DNA of 64,000 bases from Streptococcus penaeicida (GTDB lineage: Bacteria > Bacillota > Bacilli > Lactobacillales > Streptococcaceae), in contig NZ_LOCM01000011.1 in assembly GCF_002887775.1 (NCBI RefSeq), positions 34,465 through 98,464 on the forward strand, given 5' to 3'. Numbering within the stretch: the first letter of the stretch is position 1; every line of letters begins with the position of its first letter. The position numbers and the translations under genes are program-made. A model generated the notes under the pieces. It saw only the letters and a program-made list of their open reading frames with translations, had not been told where the DNA came from and did not search any database. Positions 58,552 through 64,000 of the stretch are shown here, one piece after another.

Positions 58552-59778
58552 ATGGAAAATTGGAAATTCGCCCTGAGTTCTATCTGGGGGCATAAAATGC
58601 GGTCGCTTTTGACCATGTTAGGGATTATCATTGGTGTTTCCGCGGTTGTTATTATCATGGGTCTTGGGAATGCGATGAAGGATAGTGTTACCGACTCTTT
58701 TTCAAATAATCAAAAAGAGGTACGCCTTTACTTTAAGTCCGATGATGAAAAATCGGATGATCCTTATGCAAGTTTTTATATCCAAGAGGATACCAATCAA
58801 GTCAAAAATGAATGGCTTGAACAAATCGTGAAGAATATTGATGGTATCGACTCTTATTATTTTACCAACAATACGACTGCTGAAATTTCCTTTGGCAAGA
58901 AAAAAATGAAAGATGTCAGTATTACTGGAGCAAGTAAGGACTATTTCAAAATCAAAAAGTATAATATTGTTGCCGGTCGTAAATTAACAGATGACGATTA
59001 CAGTAATTTTTCTCGAATCATTGTTATCGATAATAATCTCTCCAATAAGCTATTTGGACAGAACAAATATCAAGAAGCCTTAAATAAAGTTGTAACGGTA
59101 AATAATAAGGATTATTTAGTTGTCGGTGTTTATAAAACGGATATGGCAGCTGTTTCTGTTGGTGGTATGGAAATGGGCGCTGCCGTAATGGCTAATACGC
59201 AAGTTGCTTCAGAGTTTCAAGTTGATGAAGTTGGTCAAATTTATGTTCATGTTGAAGATGTCAAACGCAGTACAGAGTTAGGGAACAAAGCTGCAAAAAT
59301 GTTAACCAACATTTCCCATGTCAAAGGGGGACATTATACAATTCCTGATAATAGTGCTATTATTAATGATATAAACACTCAGTTTGGAATAATGACGACA
59401 GTTATTGGTTCTATTGCTGGGATATCCCTTCTTGTTGGTGGTATTGGTGTAATGAACATCATGTTGGTTTCTGTTACTGAACGGACTCGTGAAATAGGTT
59501 TACGGAAAGCTCTGGGAGCAACACGTGGAAAGATACTAACACAGTTCCTTATTGAATCTGTTGTTCTAACTATTCTGGGAGGTCTGATTGGTCTTTTATT
59601 TGCTTGGTCCATTGTCGGTGTTTTAGGCAATGCGTTGCAATTAAAGGGGGCATCGGTATCGATTGATGTGGCTATTATTGCTATTGTCTTCTCGGCAACC
59701 ATCGGGATTATCTTTGGACTATTACCAGCTAACAAGGCAAGTAAATTAAACCCGATTGAGGCTTTACGTTATGAATAA
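58552..59778 (+). CDS. ABC transporter permease (MacB/FtsX type)
   Basis: A 408-aa permease with one N-terminal membrane helix (MLGIIIGVSAVVIIMGLGNA), a large extracytoplasmic MacB-PCD domain (about 45-270) and three C-terminal helices. The final stretch VTERTREIGLRKALGATR is the FtsX coupling-helix signature. Preceded by AGGAGG. The next gene starts inside its last codons (eight-base overlap). Confidence 0.93.
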   Translation: MENWKFALSSIWGHKMRSLLTMLGIIIGVSAVVIIMGLGNAMKDSVTDSFSNNQKEVRLYFKSDDEKSDDPYASFYIQEDTNQVKNEWLEQIVKNIDGIDSYYFTNNTTAEISFGKKKMKDVSITGASKDYFKIKKYNIVAGRKLTDDDYSNFSRIIVIDNNLSNKLFGQNKYQEALNKVVTVNNKDYLVVGVYKTDMAAVSVGGMEMGAAVMANTQVASEFQVDEVGQIYVHVEDVKRSTELGNKAAKMLTNISHVKGGHYTIPDNSAIINDINTQFGIMTTVIGSIAGISLLVGGIGVMNIMLVSVTERTREIGLRKALGATRGKILTQFLIESVVLTILGGLIGLLFAWSIVGVLGNALQLKGASVSIDVAIIAIVFSATIGIIFGLLPANKASKLNPIEALRYE

Positions 59779-60376
59779 TTACGGTCCCAAACATGAACGT
59801 TTAAAGAAAGTATTTCGGATGATTGGACTTTTTTCCATCATTCTATCCGTTCTCTTGGTGTCCTATCTGATTGGAAAATTGGATATCTTCCATAATCCAA
59901 CCATTCTATCGCAGATGATTAAAAATCATATTTTTTGGGGATCTTTAATCTTCTTTTGTTTTCAAATATTTCAAGTGGTTGTACCCATTGTACCAGGAGG
60001 TATTACGACTGTAGTTGGGTTTTTGACCTTTGGACCATTCTTGGGATTTTTCTTAAATACTTTGGGAATTTTTCTGGGATCGGCTATTCTATTCTTATTA
60101 GTTAGAAAATACGGTCGTCCTTTCGTTTCCTTATTTATCAATGATAGTCAAATGGAGAAGTATGAAAGAAAGTTAGCTTCAAAGACTTATGAACGCTTCT
60201 TTATATTAAATATGCTTTCACCTATTGCACCAGCTGATATCATGATTATGATTACAGGACTTAGTCGGATCAGTTTTCGGCGATTTATCTTAATTGTGGT
60301 TATCTGTCGTCCAATTTCTATTATTCTTTATTCATATTTTTGGATTTATGGGGGACATTTGCTTAGTCTTTTATAG
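59771..60376 (+). CDS. TVP38/TMEM64 family (DedA-like, VTT domain) membrane protein
   Basis: A 201-aa membrane protein: MNNYGPKHERLKKVFRMIGL, several hydrophobic segments, the VTT landmark VVPIVPGGITTVVGFLTFGP with the downstream G-FLNTLGIFLGSAI stretch, and SPIAPADIMIMITGLSRIS. DedA/TVP38 proteins are linked to lipid-carrier or membrane lipid translocation. The ATG at 59771 overlaps the permease end; an in-frame start at 59756 lies deeper in that gene. Its coupling to the efflux operon may be regulatory or functional. Confidence 0.85.
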   Translation: MNNYGPKHERLKKVFRMIGLFSIILSVLLVSYLIGKLDIFHNPTILSQMIKNHIFWGSLIFFCFQIFQVVVPIVPGGITTVVGFLTFGPFLGFFLNTLGIFLGSAILFLLVRKYGRPFVSLFINDSQMEKYERKLASKTYERFFILNMLSPIAPADIMIMITGLSRISFRRFILIVVICRPISIILYSYFWIYGGHLLSLL

Positions 60377-60396
60377 CAAAAGCCAAAGCAAAAAAA

Positions 60397-60435
60397 CTTT
60401 TAGTCTGTCAAGAAAAAAACTTGACAGACTAAAAG
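60397..60435. repeat. Perfect 16-bp inverted repeat overlapping the rpsP promoter
   Basis: CTTTTAGTCTGTCAAG (60397-60412) and its exact complement CTTGACAGACTAAAAG (60420-60435) flank seven A. The right arm contains the rpsP -35 box. Read on the minus strand it ends in a T7 run like a terminator. On the plus strand there is no U tail, so it is not a conventional terminator for the gene before it. Confidence 0.85.
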
Positions 60436-60449
60436 AGACGTAGTATACT
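60421..60449 (+). promoter_or_regulatory. rpsP-khpA promoter
   Basis: Consensus TTGACA (60421-60426), a 17-nt spacer and TATACT (60444-60449). Confidence 0.75.
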
Positions 60450-60514
60450 AGGTAAAGTGAGAAATGACTATGTGCTTTCTCGATAATACTAAATAAGAAA
60501 AGAGACATTATAAC

Positions 60515-60787
60515 ATGGCAGTAAAAATTCGTTTAACTCGTATGGGTTCTAAGAAAAAACCTTTCTACCGTATCAACATTGCAGATTCACGTTCACCTCG
60601 TGATGGACGTTTCATCGAAACAGTTGGAACTTACAATCCATTAGTAGCTGAAAATCAAGTAACGCTTAAAGAAGATCGTATTCTTGATTGGTTAGCTAAA
60701 GGTGCACAACCTTCTGATACAGTTCGTAACCTTCTTTCAAAAGAAGGCGTTATGACTAAATTCCACGAACAAAAATTCTCTAAATAA
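60515..60787 (+). CDS. rpsP: 30S ribosomal protein S16
   Basis: A 90-aa protein: [20 protein letters not shown], then [20 protein letters not shown] and [18 protein letters not shown], complete at family length. AAAGAGACAT precedes the start. It is followed after nine bases by khpA, a conserved Firmicutes pair. Confidence 0.98.
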   Translation: MAVKIRLTRMGSKKKPFYRINIADSRSPRDGRFIETVGTYNPLVAENQVTLKEDRILDWLAKGAQPSDTVRNLLSKEGVMTKFHEQKFSK

Positions 60788-60796
60788 TAAAAGCCT

Positions 60797-61036
60797 ATGG
60801 ATACCATTGAAAATCTTATTATCGCCATTGTGAAACCCTTGATTTCACAACCTGACAATCTTACCATTAAAATTGAAGATACTCCAGATTTCCTAGAGTA
60901 CCATCTTGACTTGGATGCTCAAGACATCGGTCGTGTTATCGGAAAAAAAGGTCGTACCATTACAGCGATAAGATCGATTGTTTATTCGGTTCCAACTCAA
61001 GGAAAAAAAGTCAGACTTGTCATTGATGAGAAGTAA
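60797..61036 (+). CDS. khpA: KH-domain RNA-binding protein KhpA (YlqC)
   Basis: A 79-aa single-KH protein. [20 protein letters not shown] is the N-terminus and [20 protein letters not shown] holds the GxxG loop (IGKKGR) that binds RNA. In S. pneumoniae KhpA pairs with KhpB and affects cell size and FtsA levels. Downstream of rpsP and before a terminator. Confidence 0.94.
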   Translation: MDTIENLIIAIVKPLISQPDNLTIKIEDTPDFLEYHLDLDAQDIGRVIGKKGRTITAIRSIVYSVPTQGKKVRLVIDEK

Positions 61037-61044
61037 GACTTATG

Positions 61045-61083
61045 AGACCCCCCTGAATGATAAATTCTGGTGGGTCTTTTTTT
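61045..61083 (+). terminator. Terminator of rpsP-khpA
   Basis: AGACCC / GGGTCT outer stem with further inner pairing (CTGAAT with ATTCTG) and a T run. Confidence 0.75.
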
Positions 61084-61153
61084 ATCATGTCACTTAACGA
61101 AGAAGGGCAGAATATGTTATGATTATAGGTAGTATTAAAAAGAGGTTTTAAAA

Positions 61154-62447
61154 ATGATTGAGAGAGAAAAGAGAGTTTTAGTTCTTGCAACTAATGAAGC
61201 TGAAATTGCTGAGATACAGCTCAAGCTTGCAGAATTAAATGACTTGGTTACCGTCTATGTGGGGTTAGACGATGACTTTTTTAGTGAACATGGGCATATG
61301 CCTTGCTTTTAGCCTTAGCTGGTTATCAGAAGGAAGATGAAGCTCAGCCCTTATATTATAATAATCTCGCATTACCAGATTACTGGGAAGTAAGAACAGA
61401 ACCTGGAGAACGTGGACGCGTTCAATTTTGGGGTCAGAAAAAAGCGGTTATTGACTTTTGCCGACCAGTTAACAAGCGCTATGTTTCCAAAGTTTCTTGG
61501 TTAGACAAGTGTGAAAAGATTCAATGCATTGACGAATATAATAAATACGGAAAAAAAACAGCTAGTGTTTTTTATGATAATGATGTATTAAAAACAAAGA
61601 TATATTATGATTGTAAAGGCCGTGAATTCGCACAGACGGTACCTAATAGTCAGGCTTTAATTGTCTATAACCGTGGTAGCTTAGATGGCTATTACCCCAA
61701 TCGTTTAGCCTTATTTAAGGCTTTTGTGAGTGAAAAACACCTTTCTAGCTTTGCCATTGCGGCAGCTAATCCAAAACTCCTAAAAGGGATGGATGCTGAA
61801 ACGATCTGGTTAAATTTTGAAGAGAATCAAGATTTTGAAAAAGTTATGAGTGATTTTGCTCAGACACCTTTGATTCTAGATTTCACGGATCAAAGCCAAT
61901 CTCTTTCTTCGCATTACATTAAAGTTTTGAATAAGCAAAATGAAATGATCCTGTTGCCGTCTAAGTCGATTTTTATTTTAACGGCTAGTGACTATCTTTA
62001 TCAGATCGATGAGCTCATTGAGCTATGCCTGACTTTACTTTCTATATCGGTGCTCGGACAACGGTTTCTGATAAATTAATGCAATTAGATGTCCATCCAA
62101 ATGTGACAATTCTGCCCTTGCTTACTTTAGATGAGGTCAATCAATATTTGAAGCGGGCAAGTTTTTACCTGGATATCAATCGCAGTATTGAAGTTGATAA
62201 TATTTTATCACGCGCAGCTTTGGAAAACTTGTGTATTCTTTCTTTCAAAGATTATTGTCATCAGCCCCAGATTCAAGAGCCGTCAACTCTTTTTGAAGTG
62301 CAACAAATTACGGAATTTGCTAAACTGATGCGAGACTTGGCTACTGATAGCTCTCACTTTAATGCGCTTTGCCATTTCCAAAGAGAACAGTTACCTTTTC
62401 AATTCATTGAGCTAAATGGAATAGGAGAAGAAGATGACAATATATAA
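61154..62447 (+). pseudogene. gtfB: Accessory Sec system glycosylation co-factor GtfB (Gtf2-like), two frameshifts
   Basis: ATG 61154 (MIEREKRVLVLATNEAEIAE) hits a stop at 61309-61311. Adding one base at 61300-61302 joins it to LLLALAGYQKEDEAQPLYYN. Adding one A at 62025 joins that frame to MPDFTFYIGARTTVSDKLMQ and on to 62447, giving 431 aa. The order of motifs (VSWLDKCEKI, DEYNKYGKKT, YYDCKGREFAQ, VHPNVTILPLL) is that of GtfB. In other streptococci GtfB is the substrate-recognising partner of GtfA in O-GlcNAc modification of serine-rich repeat adhesins. The 3' end overlaps gtfA by 14 bases. Here gtfB comes first, the reverse of S. gordonii. Confidence 0.78.
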
Positions 62448-63962
62448 TTTCAATTTATTAGTTGGCTATGCTCCTTCAGGTGTTGACTATGCTCAAGGCT
62501 ATCGTGCAAAACTGTTGAGGGAGCTTAAACAAGAGGCTAAATTTATTTTTACGGAAGTTCCGAAGTGGCCTTATGTTAAAATGTATACCCAAAATGCTGG
62601 TATTTTACCTGAAGAACTTGATTCGGTCCATTTTTCTTTTTTAGATGATGTTTCTTATTTACCCAGTTTAAATCTGAAAGAAGTTGAAGCCCACTACCCT
62701 CAAGTGGAAAAATTGGAGCGCATTCAGAGGACTGAGAAGGAAGTGCATTATATAGGGAATCATCAACTGCAGATGGCTGTCCTCTTTTCAGAGGCAGATA
62801 GTCATTGTGTTGATAGTGTTTCTTTTTTTGCTCAAGGGAAATTGCTGCGCAGGGATTATTTTACCCATCGCAAACTGTACAGTGAGTATTTCTATCCTGT
62901 TGGAGATGAGGGCTACGTCTATGCAAAGCTTTACAGACGGGTTTTCTACTCTAGCAAAGGAAAAATGGTCTATGAAGAATTAATTGGCCAAAATGGCTCA
63001 GAGTATGTTTTCAAAAATAATAGTGAACGTTTGAGTAAACATGAATTAATTGAGAAGTACTTAAAAGGGTTATCACTTTCATCAGAAGATTGGCTATTTA
63101 TCGATCGCAGTACGGAATTTGATTTTGTCCAGCCGGTCTTCAAGAATAAGGGCCATGCTAAAATAGCAGCTTTTCTGCACTCGGATCACTATTTTGAACC
63201 AAATTATGATAGCCATTACCTCTATTTTAATTATGAGTACTATTACCTATTGCGACAGATGAAAGAAATTGATTGCTTCATCACATCAACACAATTGCAA
63301 AAAGAATCTTTACAAGCCTATATCCAAGCGAAATTTGATTATCAGGTGAGAGTAGAGGTCATCCCTGTCGGAAGTGCAAGCTTAAAAGATAATCCCGAAA
63401 CAAGTCGTAAGCCTTATTCGCTTATGACTGCCTCACGCTTAGATGCACGCAAACGGATTAACTGGCTAATAAAAGCTGTCGTTCTCGCTAAGAAACAAGT
63501 TCCTCAATTGCAATTTGATATCTATGGGATGGGGGCCTGAGGGAGGAATTGTCAGAGCTGATAAAAGAGCTCAATGCTGATTCTTATATTCATATGCGTG
63601 GCCATCAGTTACTGGAGGAAATTTATCCTCAGTATCAAGTTTATTTATCAGCTTCTATCTGGGAGACTTTTGGCTTAACTCTACTGGAAGCAGCAAGTTA
63701 TGGCTTGTCCTTAATCGGTTTGAATGTTCATTATGGTAATCAGCTTTTTATTGAAGATGGCAAAAATGGCTATTTAGTCGATTATGACCATAATGCTGAT
63801 GAAGAAGTGGTTATTCATGCCATGGCAGAGAAAATCATAACTTATTATTCCTTAACATTTGAAGAAGAAGCTGCCTTCCACCAACATTCACGCCAATTAT
63901 CTCACAGATTTACCGAAGAAAAATTGTTAGCAGAATGGCAAGAATTTTTAAAAAATTCATAA
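62434..63962 (+). pseudogene. gtfA: Accessory Sec system glycosyltransferase GtfA (Gtf1-like), one frameshift
   Basis: MTIYNFNLLVGYAPSGVDYA followed by QGYRAKLLREL is the GtfA acceptor-side N-terminus. A GtfA-specific beta-meander add-on follows, then the GT4 donor domain with ASRLDARKRINWLIKAV. The frame ends at 63538-63540 after YGMGA. Six G instead of five at 63531-63535 restores YGMGGLREELSELIKELNAD and the ETFGLTLLEAASYGL donor motif to 63962, 509 aa, the family size. GtfA transfers GlcNAc to Ser/Thr of adhesins before export. No asp, secA2 or adhesin gene is visible in the window. Confidence 0.82.
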
Positions 63963-64000
63963 AGAAAATTCTCTTTCCAATTAGGATGCAAAAAAGTGTT
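63935..64000 (+). CDS. Start of a further gene, cut by the window edge
   Basis: An open frame begins at ATG 63935, overlapping the last codons of gtfA, and runs off the end as MARIFKKFIKKILFPIRMQK and two more residues. The N-terminus is strongly basic and amphipathic. Another ATG in the same frame lies at 63986. Too little is present to name it; a later gene of the glycosylation cluster is plausible. Confidence 0.3.
   Translation, partial: MARIFKKFIKKILFPIRMQKSV

Noticed and set aside
59379..59735. Minus-strand open frame opposite the ABC permease
   Set aside because: It lies wholly inside a well-supported gene, with no ribosome site and no recognisable domain.

Overview
The window looks like a chromosome segment of a pyogenic-group Streptococcus. 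It is AT-rich, with tightly packed operons, extended -10 promoters (TGnTATAAT) and Firmicutes RNA leaders upstream of infC, rplU and pyrR. It has streptococcal landmarks in typical neighbourhoods: rexB-rexA, dnaG-rpoD, a rhamnose-polysaccharide locus opening with rmlD/rgpA/rgpB, cmk-infC-rpmI-rplT, ltaS, and pyrR-pyrP-pyrB-carA-carB followed by a MacAB-like pump and rpsP-khpA. I cannot fix the species. The carbohydrate locus (IspD-like, SDR, LicD, Wzx-type flippase) resembles the group B carbohydrate locus of S. agalactiae as I remember it more than the ABC-transporter locus of S. pyogenes. This suggests S. agalactiae or a relative such as S. porcinus or S. pseudoporcinus, but that is inference.

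Layout. 1-213: 5' end of a minus-strand zinc-metallopeptidase-like gene. 383-7298: RexAB recombination nuclease. 7496-11211: rpsU, mscL (opposite strand), dnaG, rpoD. 11212-11470: a 51-nt-period array with a conserved 14-nt core, at least two perfect 8-bp hairpins and a duplicated rpoD terminator. 11598-12890: SufT-like protein and rmlD. 13009-28147: one-direction cell-wall polysaccharide locus ending in a ChW-repeat amidase. 28234-32763: pepT, ebsA, ferredoxin, a LysM protein, cmk, infC-rpmI-rplT. 32870-35077: ltaS. 35192-41510: rRNA methyltransferase, aroD, aroC, YlbF-like, hydroxyacid dehydrogenase, gor, small membrane protein. 41747-45373: cysteine desulfurase-thiI, CapA-like. 45410-48953: L21 leader, rplU-prp-rpmA, LysR regulator, lspA, rluD. 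48989-56295: PyrR-attenuated pyrimidine operon. 56500-60376: efflux trio and a TVP38-like protein. 60420-61083: rpsP-khpA. 61154-63962: gtfB-gtfA for serine-rich adhesin glycosylation. The window ends inside a further gene.

How the genes work together. RmlD makes dTDP-L-rhamnose, RgpA/RgpB start the rhamnan, and a DPM-like GT plus DUF2304 protein probably make a lipid-linked sugar for the polytopic DUF2142 protein. The IspD-like enzyme, SDR and LicD protein probably supply a CDP-activated phosphate decoration, and the flippase exports the lipid-linked chain. PyrR controls the whole pyr-car unit. Prp removes the L27 N-terminal extension encoded next door.

A window-wide feature is that ten genes are interrupted by frameshifts. 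Every shift has the direction expected for loss of one base (two at one site), mostly in short homopolymers, and adding the bases back restores family-length proteins. This points to systematic consensus under-calling, although the affected genes are mostly surface and envelope functions, so real decay or phase variation cannot be excluded from sequence alone.
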